51,699 nt of DNA from Candidatus Aadella gelida. Its GTDB lineage: Bacteria; Omnitrophota; Gorgyraeia; Tantalellales; Tantalellaceae. Numbering within the stretch: the first letter of the stretch is position 1; each line of letters starts with the position of its first letter. Shown piece by piece: positions 7,381 to 18,134 of the stretch. The stretch is from NCBI GenBank assembly GCA_030765205.1, contig JAVCDB010000113.1, positions 1 to 51,699 of the forward strand, written 5' to 3'. A program made the position numbers and the translations under genes. The notes under the pieces are model-generated. The model saw only the letters and a list, made by a program, of their open reading frames with translations, was not told where the DNA came from and ran no database searches.

Positions 7381-8196
7381 ATGGATAATCTTATAACAGC
7401 ATCGGTAGTTAGTATGGCGGGACTTGCCTTGATATTCGCGGTAGTTTTGGCGTTTGCCGATAAAAAATTAAAAGTAGAAGAAGATCCTAAGGTAGAGGAA
7501 ATTAATAATCTTCTTCCGGGAGTGAATTGCGGAGCTTGCGGGTTTATGAGTTGCCATGATTTTGCTGAACACATAGTGAGTGACGATGTTAACCCTGCTA
7601 AATGCCGCGTTGTAGATGATGAAACCCGAGAAAAGCTTTGCGTAATAGCCGGAGCGTCAGACGGCGAAGTCTATCCTAAGATAGCAGCGGTCCATTGCGC
7701 TGCAGAAGCGGATAAGAAGCAGCCCGCGGCTGAATATGAAGGGATAAAAACTTGCAATGCCGCGAGATTAGCTTTTGGAGGCGGGATGCAGTGTCAATAT
7801 GGATGCATGGGGTTTGGCGACTGCACAGAGGTATGTCCTTTTGACGCAATACACATGGTTAACAGGCTTCCGCAGGTTGATATAAAAAAATGTACAGGCT
7901 GCGGCAAATGCGCTGAAGCCTGCCCCCGAAAAGTTATTGAGATGATTGAGAAAAAAACACATAAAATGTTTTATGTCGCTTGCTCCAGTCAGGACGGAGC
8001 TCTTAGGGTACGAAAAATCTGCGGAGTAGGATGCATAACATGCGGCATATGCGAAAGGCTTTCTCCTGAAAAATTCTTTAAAATAGAAAAAAATCTATCC
8101 CGGCGGGATGCCGCAAAGCAAGACCTAGAAGACAAGCAAGAGGAGATAGAAAAAATTGCCGGAAAATGTCCGACTAAGGTAATCAAAAACATCTAA
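7381..8196 (+). CDS. rnfB: Rnf complex iron-sulfur subunit RnfB
   Basis: RnfB accepts electrons from reduced ferredoxin. A single N-terminal helix (residues 5-25) anchors it. Next comes the 4Fe-4S domain with NCGACGFMSC plus a downstream cysteine (CRV). The ferredoxin-like domain has CQYGCMGFGDCTEVCP and CTGCGKCAEACP. A further cysteine set, CGVGCITCGIC, and KCP sit in the C-terminal extension, as in clostridial RnfB proteins. There are 271 residues. It is the last rnf gene, giving the order CDGEAB. purN follows after 24 bases, possibly on the same transcript. Confidence 0.95.
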   Translation: MDNLITASVVSMAGLALIFAVVLAFADKKLKVEEDPKVEEINNLLPGVNCGACGFMSCHDFAEHIVSDDVNPAKCRVVDDETREKLCVIAGASDGEVYPKIAAVHCAAEADKKQPAAEYEGIKTCNAARLAFGGGMQCQYGCMGFGDCTEVCPFDAIHMVNRLPQVDIKKCTGCGKCAEACPRKVIEMIEKKTHKMFYVACSSQDGALRVRKICGVGCITCGICERLSPEKFFKIEKNLSRRDAAKQDLEDKQEEIEKIAGKCPTKVIKNI

Positions 8197-8220
8197 CAGG
8201 ATCAAAGCTGGAGAGAACAG

Positions 8221-8826
8221 ATGAACATTGCCGTTTTTGTTTCGGGTAACGGAAGCAATTTGCAAGTAATGATAGACGCTGAGCGTAAGGGAAGCCTTGC
8301 GGATGGCAGGATAGCGCTTGTTGTAAGCAGCCGAGCTGACGCATACGCTCTCCAGAGAGCGGAACAAGCAGGTATTAAAACATTTGTTCTGGAAGACAAA
8401 GACAGCTCTTCAAGAGAAGACTACGATAAAAAGGTTCTGGACCAGCTCAGACAAGAAAAAATAGAAACAGTTGTTCTTGCCGGATTTATGAGAATCCTTT
8501 CGCGTGTGATAATAGAGCCTTACAGCAATAAGATACTTAACGTTCATCCTGCGCTTTTGCCGGAGTTTAAGGGAGCTCATGGAATACGTGACGCTTTTCA
8601 GGCGAGAAGAAAAAAAACAGGAGTTACAATACATTTTGTGACAGAAGAACTTGATGAGGGACCTATCATCATGCAGAAAGAGGTTCTGATAGATGAAAAA
8701 GATACGCTGGAAAGCCTTGAAGAAAAAATACATGAAGTAGAGCACGAAATATATCCCGAAGCCGTAAGACTGTTTGCCGAAGGAAAAATATTTGTTAAAA
8801 ATGGTGCAGTAATAATAAAAGAGTAA
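8221..8826 (+). CDS. purN: Phosphoribosylglycinamide formyltransferase PurN
   Basis: PurN transfers formyl from 10-formyltetrahydrofolate to GAR, the third step of purine synthesis. The start MNIAVFVSGNGSNLQVMID holds the phosphate-binding loop. NVHPALLPEFKGAHG carries the catalytic His and its neighbours, and HFVTEELDEGPII carries the catalytic Asp. The 201 residues are the usual length. A GGAGAG ribosome-binding site precedes the ATG. The gene is separated from the other purine genes (purB, M, D, E, 3-7 kb downstream) by eno and two small membrane-protein genes. Confidence 0.94.
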   Translation: MNIAVFVSGNGSNLQVMIDAERKGSLADGRIALVVSSRADAYALQRAEQAGIKTFVLEDKDSSSREDYDKKVLDQLRQEKIETVVLAGFMRILSRVIIEPYSNKILNVHPALLPEFKGAHGIRDAFQARRKKTGVTIHFVTEELDEGPIIMQKEVLIDEKDTLESLEEKIHEVEHEIYPEAVRLFAEGKIFVKNGAVIIKE

Positions 8827-10385
<1,559 letters not shown>

Positions 10386-10391
10386 ACTATC

Positions 10392-10892
10392 ATGATGAAA
10401 ATATTCGACGAAAAATTAAAAGGACATAAAGTGCAATTCATGTTCCAGGCGCTTTTAGGCGGACTGGCTGTAGGCACTGCGCTTTGTTTTTTTGATGTTG
10501 TAAAAAATCCTATGATAGTCGCTTCTTTCGGATCAAGCACGTTTGTTGCGTTCACTATGCCGCATCGGGAACTTTCCCGGACAAGGTTTCTAATAGGCGG
10601 TTACATTGTCGGGATAACGTCGGGCGTCTTGATGCATAACATAACGCTTATTCCGATAGATAGTTACATGTTAGAAAAAGCCGTATATATTCTTTCCGGA
10701 GGAGGAGCGGCGGCTCTTGCGATATTTTTAATGGGCCTTATCAATGCTGAGCATGCTGCGGGTACGAGTATAGCTATAGGGTTTGCGCTTAATACATGGA
10801 CATATCAAACAATAATTTTGGTCTTATTGGGAATAACGGTGATAGCTCTTTTGAAAAAATCGCTCAAACGATTTATGATCGATCTTATTTGA
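10392..10892 (+). CDS. HPP-family membrane protein
   Basis: A 166-residue protein with four membrane helices. FGSSTFVAFTMPHRELSRTR followed by a Gly-rich helix matches the HPP family of small integral membrane proteins, some plant and cyanobacterial members of which have been linked to nitrite transport. The His-Pro-Pro signature that names the family (HPPAG) is here HAAG, in NAEHAAGTSIAIGFAL. It starts six bases after the ftsB-like stop and closes the purN-eno operon before the initiator tRNA. Substrate unknown. The ATG at 10395 is an alternative start. Confidence 0.7.
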   Translation: MMKIFDEKLKGHKVQFMFQALLGGLAVGTALCFFDVVKNPMIVASFGSSTFVAFTMPHRELSRTRFLIGGYIVGITSGVLMHNITLIPIDSYMLEKAVYILSGGGAAALAIFLMGLINAEHAAGTSIAIGFALNTWTYQTIILVLLGITVIALLKKSLKRFMIDLI

Positions 10893-10908
10893 ACTACAGA
10901 TTTTTGTC

Positions 10909-10937
10909 TTGCAGTAAGAGTGCATATTTGCTATAAT
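10909..10937 (+). promoter_or_regulatory. Promoter of tRNA-fMet
   Basis: TTGCAG (10909-10914) and a consensus TATAAT (10932-10937) are spaced by 17 bases, 28 bases upstream of the mature tRNA start. Confidence 0.7.
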
Positions 10938-10964
10938 CCCTTGCTTATAAGGGATTTAATTCAA

Positions 10965-11039
10965 CGCGGGGTGGAGCAGAGGTAGCTCGTGAGGCTCATA
11001 ACCTCAAGATCGAGGGTTCGAGTCCCTCCCCCGCAACCA
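10965..11039 (+). tRNA. Initiator tRNA-fMet (CAT)
   Basis: A 75-nt cloverleaf. The acceptor cgcgggg faces ccccgca, giving the C1-A72 mismatch that marks bacterial initiator tRNAs. Other features are the D-arm gagc...gctc, anticodon loop ctCATaa, T-arm gaggg ttcgagt ccctc, and an encoded CCA. It has its own promoter and terminator. Confidence 0.95.
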
Positions 11040-11043
11040 TATT

Positions 11044-11081
11044 AAAAAAAAGGCATTCATTAACGTGAATGCCTTTTTTTT
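11044..11081 (+). terminator. Rho-independent terminator after tRNA-fMet
   Basis: The perfect 8-bp stem ggcattca/tgaatgcc, extended by A-run/T-run pairing, ends in eight T. It matches the stem sequence used after tRNA-Phe and works in both directions. Confidence 0.88.
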
Positions 11082-11465
11082 AATATGGTTAATCCTCTTG
11101 CTGTGCAAGATGATTAACACTCCTCGGTTTCCCTCCAATCCAATCCTCAGCATTTTCCTTGCTCTTGCGCGCTTGGTATTATTTGGCTTCGAAAGTACAA
11201 CCTTGGACAACCTTAACATCTTGCAGCGCTCGATGTTATTTGGCTCTGAATGGACAACCTTAACATTTTTGTACCGTTTGCGAATTCGTGAGGGCAAGTG
11301 CCCATTTTTTTGTGTTTAAAGGTGCCCCTAGAGTTTTTTGGGAGGGCTTATGTTATGTGTAGCTCCTCAAAATCTAGCCTCCGCTTAAGTAAGGCCCCAC
11401 TTATTAGGGGAATAGAAAGATTGTTGGAAAAGGAGGGGTGTATTGCAATGATATTTTTATTAAAA
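11082..11465. other. Gene-free spacer between tRNA-fMet and purB
   Basis: Short ORFs here lack ribosome-binding sites, and one on the minus strand reads through the tRNA. A partial direct repeat (ttatttggct at about 11178 and 11233) is present. I see nothing else that can be supported until the purB promoter. Confidence 0.5.
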
Positions 11466-11495
11466 TTGACAGAGGGGTATCATATATGTTATAAA
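11466..11495 (+). promoter_or_regulatory. Probable purB promoter
   Basis: TTGACA (11466-11471) and TATAAA (11490-11495) have an 18-base spacer, leaving a leader of about 80 bases before purB. I see no purine riboswitch motif in the leader. Confidence 0.5.
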
Positions 11496-11584
11496 AATCA
11501 TTCCAATAGTATATAATATATTCCGTATTAAGTGTGTTTCATTAGAACCTGTGCGTCTTGGTCATTATAAAAAAGAGGTGAATT

Positions 11585-12880
11585 ATGATAGAACGGTATA
11601 CACGTCCCGGGATGAAAAAGATATGGACAGATGAAAATCGGTTCCAGAAAATGATGGAAGTTGAGATCTTAGCATGTGAAGCTTTTGCCGAGCAGGGGCT
11701 TATGCCAAAAGATGCGGTTAAGATGATCAGGAAGAAAGCTAAAATTGATGTAAATCGGATAAAAGAGATCGAGGAGAAAACGCATCATGATGTAGTGGCC
11801 TTTATAAAAAACCTTTCAGAAAATATGGGGGATGAGGCTAAATACCTGCATTTTGGGTTAACATCAAGCGATATTTTGGATACCGCTCTTTCAGTGCAGA
11901 TGGCCGAAGCGATGGATATACTTATCGCAGAAACAAAAAAGCTAGCAGCGGCACTACGGGAGAAGGCTATTAAATACAAAAAGAGCCCTATGATAGGACG
12001 TTCGCATGGAGTGCATGCTGAACCTCTATCGTTTGGCCTAAAAATGGCGCTTTTTTATAAAGAAGTTGAAAGAGGTATTGCTAGACTCGAGAAAGCAAAA
12101 GATACGATATCTGCCGGCAAGATATCTGGATCTGTAGGGACTTTCGCGAATGTGGATCCTTTTGTTGAAGAATATGTATGTAAAAAGTTGGGATTAAAAA
12201 GCGCTATTATTTCTAGCCAGGTTCTTCAGCGCGACCGGCATGCAGAGTATCTGAATGCAATTGCTCTAGTAGGAGCAACGCTTGAAAAGATAGCAGTTGA
12301 AGTGAGAGGGCTTCAGAAAACCGAGATAGGTGAAGTGCAAGAGTTTTTCGCTTCGGGACAAACCGGATCGTCAAGTATGCCGCATAAAAAGAACCCGATA
12401 ATATGCGAAAGAGTAACAGGTTTAGCTCGAGTTCTTCGCGGGAATGCGCATGCCGCGATAGAGAATGTAGCGCTTTGGCATGAACGAGATATTTCTCATT
12501 CTTCAGTGGAAAGGATAATAGTTCCGGATTCCACGATACTTTTGGACTATATGCTGGACAAGATGGTAAAGCTCGTGACAAAGCTGGTTGTCAATGAGGA
12601 AAAAATGTTAGAGAACATTAGTGCGACCAAAGGAATGATATATTCGCAGCATTTAATGCTGGAGCTTATTAGAAAAGGCGCCTCACGTATGGAAGCTTAT
12701 GACACAGTCCAGACAATAGCTTTGAATGTGTATGATCAAGGTGGCGACTTTGAGGGACATGCGGCAAGGAATAGTGAAGTAAAAGCGCTTCTTAGCGAAA
12801 AAGAGATAGGAGAGTGTTTTAGTTTAGAGTATCACCTTAGGCATATAGACAAGATCTTTAAAATGGCCGGAGTGGAATAG
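11585..12880 (+). CDS. purB: Adenylosuccinate lyase PurB
   Basis: PurB cleaves SAICAR and adenylosuccinate, releasing fumarate, in purine synthesis. The 431 residues begin MIERYTRPGMKKIWTDENRF, typical of the bacterial short class. The superfamily signature GSSSMPHKKNP with its flexible catalytic loop is intact. HLTSSD-type (FGLTSSDILDTAL) and GRSHGVHAEP regions carry the substrate-binding His residues. The ribosome-binding site is AGAGG. It opens the purB-purM-purD-purE series, with a repeat-filled spacer of 127 bases before purM. Confidence 0.95.
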   Translation: MIERYTRPGMKKIWTDENRFQKMMEVEILACEAFAEQGLMPKDAVKMIRKKAKIDVNRIKEIEEKTHHDVVAFIKNLSENMGDEAKYLHFGLTSSDILDTALSVQMAEAMDILIAETKKLAAALREKAIKYKKSPMIGRSHGVHAEPLSFGLKMALFYKEVERGIARLEKAKDTISAGKISGSVGTFANVDPFVEEYVCKKLGLKSAIISSQVLQRDRHAEYLNAIALVGATLEKIAVEVRGLQKTEIGEVQEFFASGQTGSSSMPHKKNPIICERVTGLARVLRGNAHAAIENVALWHERDISHSSVERIIVPDSTILLDYMLDKMVKLVTKLVVNEEKMLENISATKGMIYSQHLMLELIRKGASRMEAYDTVQTIALNVYDQGGDFEGHAARNSEVKALLSEKEIGECFSLEYHLRHIDKIFKMAGVE

Positions 12881-13000
12881 AATGACCGATGCGGAAATAA
12901 TAGAATATCGGGAAAACGGACTTTTGAACCTTTAAACTTTTTAAACTGTTCACTGTTCACAAGTCACGGGTCACTAGCCACTAGTCACGAACTAAATAAG
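12881..13000. repeat. Composite intergenic repeat (ACCGATGCG type plus CACTAGTCACG type)
   Basis: About 80 bases (12880-12958) recur at 29877-29958, sharing gaatgaccgatgcg, atagaatatcgg and cctttaaactttttaaactg in the same order. After these come gtcacgggtcactag-type units that also occur at 30130-30165 and 42065-42092. No ORF is present. Confidence 0.75.
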
Positions 13001-13007
13001 GAAACTC

Positions 13008-14006
13008 ATGAAGATCACGTATAAAAAGTCTGGGGTTAATATTGAGAAGGCCAATAAACTGATCAGTAGTGCTAAAGGTCTTATTAATACGACCAGAGTG
13101 AAAGGAAGCATGGATTCTGTCGGTGGATTTGGCGGATTCTTTGATCCGAAAGCCGGATACGGGAAAGATCCTCTTTTAGTGGCCTCTACGGATGGGGTGG
13201 GAACAAAATTAAAGATTGCTCAAGCCCTCGGCAAGCATGACACTATTGGGATAGATCTTGTGGCTATGTGCGTTAATGATCTTTTATGTTCAGGAGCTAA
13301 ACCGCTGTTCTTTTTGGATTATTTTGCTTGCGGGAAATTGCAGGATAAGATATGGGCCCAAGTCATTAAAGGCATAGTCAAAGGATGCCGCGCGGCGGGA
13401 TGCGCGCTTTTAGGAGGAGAAACGGCTGAGATGCCCGGGATGTACCCGAAAGGGGAATACGATCTAGCGGGATTCAGCGTCGGTGCGGTTGACAGAAAAA
13501 AAGCGATAGACGGAAAGAAAATAAAGCAAGGCGACCTCATCCTGGGACTGGCATCAAACGGGCTCCATTCTAACGGTTATTCCTTGATCAGAAAACTATT
13601 CTCAAAAAAAGAAATTAAGGACAACGGAAGTGCTCTGCTGAAGCCAACTGCCATATACGTACAGTCATTCTTTGAGATCAACAAAATAACCGAAATAAAA
13701 GGAGCAGCGCATATTACGGGAGGCGGGTTTCAGGATAACATTCCAAGGATGATGCCCCGGGGAATAAAAGCAATTATCAAGAAAGGGTCATGGACTATTC
13801 CTAAAATATTTAGGACCATAGAGAAGAAAAAAGCTATGACCCAAGAAGAACTATATAGAACGTTTAACATGGGTATTGGTATGGCAATTGTAATTTCTCC
13901 GGGAAAAGAAAAAAAGATTATTACGCGTCTTGCGAAAAAAACGGGACTGAAGTGTTGTGTCATTGGTAGGGCCGAAAAAGGGAAGAGGGGAGTTGACCTT
14001 AAGTAA
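13008..14006 (+). CDS. purM: Phosphoribosylformylglycinamidine cyclo-ligase PurM
   Basis: PurM (AIR synthetase) closes the imidazole ring using ATP. The 332 residues show the family N-terminus YKKSGVNIEKAN, the glycine-rich FGGFFDP, ASTDGVGTKLKIA, VAMCVNDLLCSGA, GGETAEMPGMY, and SNGLHSNGYSL. The gene starts behind AAGGAAA directly after the repeat block. purD follows after 31 bases. Confidence 0.95.
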   Translation: MKITYKKSGVNIEKANKLISSAKGLINTTRVKGSMDSVGGFGGFFDPKAGYGKDPLLVASTDGVGTKLKIAQALGKHDTIGIDLVAMCVNDLLCSGAKPLFFLDYFACGKLQDKIWAQVIKGIVKGCRAAGCALLGGETAEMPGMYPKGEYDLAGFSVGAVDRKKAIDGKKIKQGDLILGLASNGLHSNGYSLIRKLFSKKEIKDNGSALLKPTAIYVQSFFEINKITEIKGAAHITGGGFQDNIPRMMPRGIKAIIKKGSWTIPKIFRTIEKKKAMTQEELYRTFNMGIGMAIVISPGKEKKIITRLAKKTGLKCCVIGRAEKGKRGVDLK

Positions 14007-14037
14007 GGCCTTTAAAAAAAACAGCAAAGGAAACAGA

Positions 14038-15315
14038 ATGAACGTACTAGTTATTGGGTCTGGTGGTAGAGAACATGTGATATGCTGGAAACTTAAGCAA
14101 AGCGAGAAAGTCGATAAACTTTATTGTGCGCCGGGAAACGGAGGAACTGCGAGCTGTGCGGAGAACGTTGACGTTAATACCGACGAACATAAAGACATTA
14201 TAAAATTTTGCAAAGATAAAAACGTTGAGTTTGTTGTTGTTGGTCCGGAAGCGCCTCTAGCTATAGGGATAACCGATAATCTTGAAAAAGAAGATATCGC
14301 GGTTTTTGGTCCTTCTTATGCCGCTGCCAGAATGGAATCCAGTAAAATTTTCTCAAAAGAGATCATGGGGAAATATAATATACCGACTGCGGGGTTCCGT
14401 ATTTTTGATAATTTTAAAATGGCAGAAGAATATCTTAAGGGCGCGGAGATGCCGGTAGTTGTTAAGGCATACGGATTAGCAGCAGGTAAAGGGGTTATCA
14501 TAGCAAAAGACGCTGAAACTGCGATTGCAAGCGCAAGGGATATGTTGCAGGATAAAAAATTTGGCAGAGCGGGCGAAAAAATAATAATTGAAGAGTTTTT
14601 GGAAGGCGAAGAAGTTTCTATACTTGTTGTGACCGACGGAGACGCTATCCGTCCGCTAGCGACCAGCCAAGACCATAAACGAGTGGGTGATGGTGACTCG
14701 GGTCCTAATACGGGAGGGATGGGCGCATATTCTCCGGCACCGGTCATAGGAGAAGAACTTTTCGAAGAGATAGAGCACGCTATAATAAAACCGACATTAG
14801 AGGGACTGAAGAAAGAAGGCATAATATACAAAGGTATTCTTTATGCGGGCCTGATGATAACCGAAGACGGGATCAAGGTGCTTGAATATAATGTACGTTT
14901 TGGTGATCCTGAAACACAAGTAATACTTCCCAGACTCAAGACAGATCTTGCTGAGATATTTCTTGCTACGGCCAAAGGTAAGCTTTCCGAGGTAGACCTG
15001 GAATGGGACGGGAGAGAATGCGTGTGTGTCGTTCTCGCCGCAGAAGGGTATCCCGGAGAATATAGAAAAGGTGAACGTATAAGCGGAATAGAAGAAGCGG
15101 AGAAGGAAGGGGCACTAGTCTTCCATGCCGGGACAGAAAAGAGGAGTGACGGCATATATTCTTCAGGAGGCAGAGTATTAAACGTTGTTTGTCTTGGAGA
15201 CGGCATAAATGATGCCGTAGAAAAAACATATAAAGCAGCAAGCAAGATAAGCTTCACCGGGATGCATTACCGTAAAGACATAGCATACAGAGCTATGGCG
15301 AGAGTTAAGGGATAG
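14038..15315 (+). CDS. purD: Phosphoribosylamine-glycine ligase PurD
   Basis: PurD joins glycine to phosphoribosylamine using ATP, in the second step of purine synthesis. The ORF track extends upstream to 13957, but the family N-terminus MNVLVIGSGGREHVICWKL and an AAAGGAAA site place the start at 14038 (425 residues). The ATP-grasp domain shows VVKAYGLAAGKGVIIA, EEFLEGEEVSIL and MGAYSPAPV. Metal-binding EYNVRFGDPETQ and the C-terminal GRVLNVVCLGDG are present. It sits between purM and purE. Confidence 0.95.
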   Translation: MNVLVIGSGGREHVICWKLKQSEKVDKLYCAPGNGGTASCAENVDVNTDEHKDIIKFCKDKNVEFVVVGPEAPLAIGITDNLEKEDIAVFGPSYAAARMESSKIFSKEIMGKYNIPTAGFRIFDNFKMAEEYLKGAEMPVVVKAYGLAAGKGVIIAKDAETAIASARDMLQDKKFGRAGEKIIIEEFLEGEEVSILVVTDGDAIRPLATSQDHKRVGDGDSGPNTGGMGAYSPAPVIGEELFEEIEHAIIKPTLEGLKKEGIIYKGILYAGLMITEDGIKVLEYNVRFGDPETQVILPRLKTDLAEIFLATAKGKLSEVDLEWDGRECVCVVLAAEGYPGEYRKGERISGIEEAEKEGALVFHAGTEKRSDGIYSSGGRVLNVVCLGDGINDAVEKTYKAASKISFTGMHYRKDIAYRAMARVKG

Positions 15316-15453
15316 AGGGTAGAAACTAGAGGCTAGAAGTCAGAAGGAAGAAAGACGAAGGACGAGGGATTAGGACCGATACTCAAGTATTTTTCGAGAA
15401 CCACATGCTATACGATATACGACATTAACCCGACGAAACTGCAAGGAGACGAT
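15316..15453. repeat. Repeat-type spacer between purD and purE
   Basis: Purine-rich short units (gagggtagaaactagagg, ggacgagggattaggaccgatac) resemble units at 29765-29850 and 48650-48670. No ORF is present. A ribosome-binding site AAGGAG serves purE. Confidence 0.5.
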
Positions 15454-15948
15454 ATGAAGAAAAAACCTATAGTAAGCATAATAATGGGCAGTGATTCTGA
15501 TATGCCGGTAATGAGTCAGGCGGGAGACACTCTAAAAAAGTTCGGGGTACCTTACGAGGTAAAAATACTTTCTGCGCACAGGAGTCCTGATAAAACTGCT
15601 TCATTTGCAAAGTCTGCCAGGGGAAAAGGTATAAAAGTTATTATTGCCGGAGCGGGCGGCGCGGCACATCTTGCCGGGGTCGTTGCCGCGCATACTACTC
15701 TTCCTGTTATAGGTGTTCCTATGGAAACAAAGCTTGATGGATTAGATTCTCTTCTTTCAACAGTGCAAATGCCTTCAGGAATACCTGTTGCAACAGTAGC
15801 TGTCGGTAAAGCAGGATCTATCAATGCAGCTATTCTCGCCGTTGAGATATTAGGTGTAGGATCGGCTGCTCTGGTAAAGAAACTAGAAGAACATAAAAGC
15901 GAGCTAGTCCGAAAGGTAGACGCTAAAAACCGAAAAATAAAGAACTGA
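15454..15948 (+). CDS. purE: N5-carboxyaminoimidazole ribonucleotide mutase PurE
   Basis: PurE class I moves the carboxyl group from N5-CAIR to C4 of the imidazole. The 164 residues carry the class I motifs [17 protein letters not shown] with the catalytic His, and [41 protein letters not shown] is also typical. A purK partner is not in the window. Five bases separate it from the phosphatase gene, so it probably leads the following operon. Confidence 0.94.
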   Translation: MKKKPIVSIIMGSDSDMPVMSQAGDTLKKFGVPYEVKILSAHRSPDKTASFAKSARGKGIKVIIAGAGGAAHLAGVVAAHTTLPVIGVPMETKLDGLDSLLSTVQMPSGIPVATVAVGKAGSINAAILAVEILGVGSAALVKKLEEHKSELVRKVDAKNRKIKN

Positions 15949-15953
15949 CTATA

Positions 15954-16406
15954 ATGAAAAAAATCCTTTTTGTTTGCACAGGTAATAGTTGCCGAAGTAT
16001 TATGGCGGAAGCATATTTAAAAAAACTTGTCAGCATTGATAACGCGGATATAGAGGTAAAGTCTGCCGGAACTTTAGGAATAGAAGGGACATTGCCTCCA
16101 ATAGAGGTTTTTCGGGTGCTCGAAGACGAGGGGATAGATGCCGCAGATTACTCTTCAACTCCTCTTACTTCGGCATCTATAGAATGGGCGGATCTTATTT
16201 TAGTAATGGAGCCCAGACACAGAGACACAGTACTTACGGTAGCGCCGGAGACTTCTGAAAAGATAAAGTTTTTAGGAGAATTTGATAAAGAAAGGGATGA
16301 CTTTATTATTGCCGACCCCGTTGGAATGTCTCTAGACTTTTACAGAGAATCTTTCGAGTCTATAAAAAGACCTATCAAGGAGCTGATAACATGGTTAAAA
16401 AAATAG
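15954..16406 (+). CDS. Low-molecular-weight protein phosphatase (YwlE/Wzb type)
   Basis: A 150-residue phosphatase of the low-molecular-weight tyrosine/arginine phosphatase family. The phosphate loop CTGNSCRS follows the first beta strand (MKKILFV), and the general-acid Asp is in IADPVG near the C-terminus. The order phosphatase-rpiB-glyA matches ywlE-rpiB-glyA in Bacillus, where YwlE is a protein-arginine phosphatase. On context I favour that type, but specificity cannot be read with certainty. It overlaps rpiB by 16 bases. Confidence 0.8.
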   Translation: MKKILFVCTGNSCRSIMAEAYLKKLVSIDNADIEVKSAGTLGIEGTLPPIEVFRVLEDEGIDAADYSSTPLTSASIEWADLILVMEPRHRDTVLTVAPETSEKIKFLGEFDKERDDFIIADPVGMSLDFYRESFESIKRPIKELITWLKK

Positions 16407-16861
16407 CCATTGGAGCGGATCATGGCGGGTTTAAATTAAAAGAAAACATAAAAAAAACCCTAGAGAAAGCTGGCTACTCCGTAATTGATTCCGGGACGCA
16501 TTCTGATGCGCCCTGCGATTATCCTTTGATAGGATATGATGCAGCTAAAAAGGTGTCGGACAAAAAAGCCGCTGAAGGGATCGTAATCTGTAAAAGCGGG
16601 ATAGGAATGAGTATAATCGCCAACAAGCTGCCCGGAGTAAGGGCGGGGCTATGTCTTACAATTGGGGATGCTGTCAGCGCCAGGCAACATAACGACGCTA
16701 ATATTCTGGTTCTTTCGGCAAGCAGGACTTCCGGGAAAAAGGGCATAGAGATTACGAAAAAATGGCTAAGCACAAAAGCCTTGAAGGGGCGACACGCGAG
16801 GCGCATAAGGCAAATGATAGATATAGAGAAAAAGGTTTTCAAGAAGAGGAGAACTAAATGA
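16391..16861 (+). CDS. rpiB: Ribose-5-phosphate isomerase B
   Basis: RpiB interconverts ribose 5-phosphate and ribulose 5-phosphate, feeding PRPP synthesis. The 156 residues show [15 protein letters not shown], the active-site region [15 protein letters not shown] with the catalytic Cys, and [13 protein letters not shown] with the conserved His-Asn. It starts inside the phosphatase gene and ends with an ATGA overlap into glyA. Confidence 0.94.
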   Translation: MVKKIAIGADHGGFKLKENIKKTLEKAGYSVIDSGTHSDAPCDYPLIGYDAAKKVSDKKAAEGIVICKSGIGMSIIANKLPGVRAGLCLTIGDAVSARQHNDANILVLSASRTSGKKGIEITKKWLSTKALKGRHARRIRQMIDIEKKVFKKRRTK

Positions 16862-18120
16862 GATATGTAAAAAATACAGACCCCGAGATATTTAACGCTA
16901 TTTTAAACGAGACTAAACGGCAAAAAGACGGAATAGAACTTATCGCCAGCGAAAATTTCGCGAGCCGCGCAGTAATGGATGCGGTTTCGTCTTCTATGAC
17001 CAATAAATATGCTGAAGGATATCCTCATGCTAGATATTACGGAGGATGCGAATTTGTTGATCAAGCAGAAGAGATGGCTATAGAACGCGCAAAAAAACTG
17101 TTCGACGCAGAACATGTTAACGTTCAGCCTCATTCCGGATCACAGGCCAATATGGCTATATATTTTTCTATGCTTGAAATAGGGGATACGGTTATGGCGC
17201 TTGACCTCTCCTGCGGGGGGCACTTAACACATGGGCATTCAAAAAACTTTTCCGGGAAATATTTTAACATGGTGTTCTATGGAGTTAACAAAAAGACCGG
17301 AAGGATGGATTTTGACGAGATAAGAAAAAAAGCGCGTGAACATAAACCGAAAATGATAATAACTGGAGCGTCAGCATATCCGAGAACTATTGATTTTAAA
17401 GCGTTTCGTGAAATATGCGATGAAGTCGGCGCGATATTTATGGTAGACATCGCTCATATTGCCGGTTTAATAACGGCAGGAGAACATCCTTCTCCTGTAC
17501 CCGTAGCAGAATTTGTCACAACAACCACGCACAAGACTTTAAGAGGACCTCGCGGCGGGATGATAATGTGCAGGAACGAATTCGCTAAAAAGATAAATTC
17601 GGAGATCTTTCCCGGGATACAGGGGGGACCGTTAATGCATGTCATAGCAGGCAAGGCTGTCGCGTTCAAAGAAGCCCTGCAGCCCGCTTTCAAAGAATAC
17701 CAAAAAAGCATAGTGAAGAACGCCAAAGTTTTCGGTGAGAGCCTTTTAAAGAAGGGGTTTACATTGGTTTCAGGAGGAACAGACAATCATTTATTGCTTG
17801 TGGATCTTTCAAATAAAAATGTAACCGGAAAAGAAGCTGAAACAGCTTTAGATAAAGCAGGAATAACGGTGAATAAAAACCTCATTCCATTTGACGAAAA
17901 GAGCCCGTTTGTAACTAGCGGAATAAGATTAGGCACGCCGGCTGTGACTACTAGGGGAATGAAAGAAAAAGATATGGGAAAAGTGGCTGCTTTTATAGAT
18001 AAAGCAATTCTTTCAAAGGATGATGACGAGGTGCTCGGGGAGATCAAAGGAGAGGTCAAAGAAATGCTTAAAGACTTTCCTTTGTATAACGACTGGGTCG
18101 ATGAGATGGAGAAACTATAA
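16858..18120 (+). CDS. glyA: Serine hydroxymethyltransferase GlyA
   Basis: GlyA converts serine and tetrahydrofolate to glycine and methylene-THF, feeding the formyl-folate used by PurN and the glycine used by PurD. The 420 residues show [25 protein letters not shown], and the PLP-lysine site [27 protein letters not shown] is in the C-terminal domain. The start overlaps the rpiB stop. dCMP deaminase follows after 14 bases. Confidence 0.96.
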   Translation: MRYVKNTDPEIFNAILNETKRQKDGIELIASENFASRAVMDAVSSSMTNKYAEGYPHARYYGGCEFVDQAEEMAIERAKKLFDAEHVNVQPHSGSQANMAIYFSMLEIGDTVMALDLSCGGHLTHGHSKNFSGKYFNMVFYGVNKKTGRMDFDEIRKKAREHKPKMIITGASAYPRTIDFKAFREICDEVGAIFMVDIAHIAGLITAGEHPSPVPVAEFVTTTTHKTLRGPRGGMIMCRNEFAKKINSEIFPGIQGGPLMHVIAGKAVAFKEALQPAFKEYQKSIVKNAKVFGESLLKKGFTLVSGGTDNHLLLVDLSNKNVTGKEAETALDKAGITVNKNLIPFDEKSPFVTSGIRLGTPAVTTRGMKEKDMGKVAAFIDKAILSKDDDEVLGEIKGEVKEMLKDFPLYNDWVDEMEKL

Positions 18121-18134
18121 GGATTAAGGATAAA

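Noticed and set aside
11004-11297. Minus-strand 97-aa ORF containing RGRDSNPRS
   Set aside because: It reads through the reverse complement of tRNA-fMet, a known source of false ORFs, and has no ribosome-binding site.
11500-11584. Purine riboswitch in the purB leader
   Set aside because: The leader is AT-rich and too short, and no conserved riboswitch core or three-way junction pattern is visible.
13957-14037. Longer N-terminus of PurD in the ORF track
   Set aside because: The family start MNVLVIGSGGREH and the ribosome-binding site fit 14038; the extra residues overlap purM and are not conserved.
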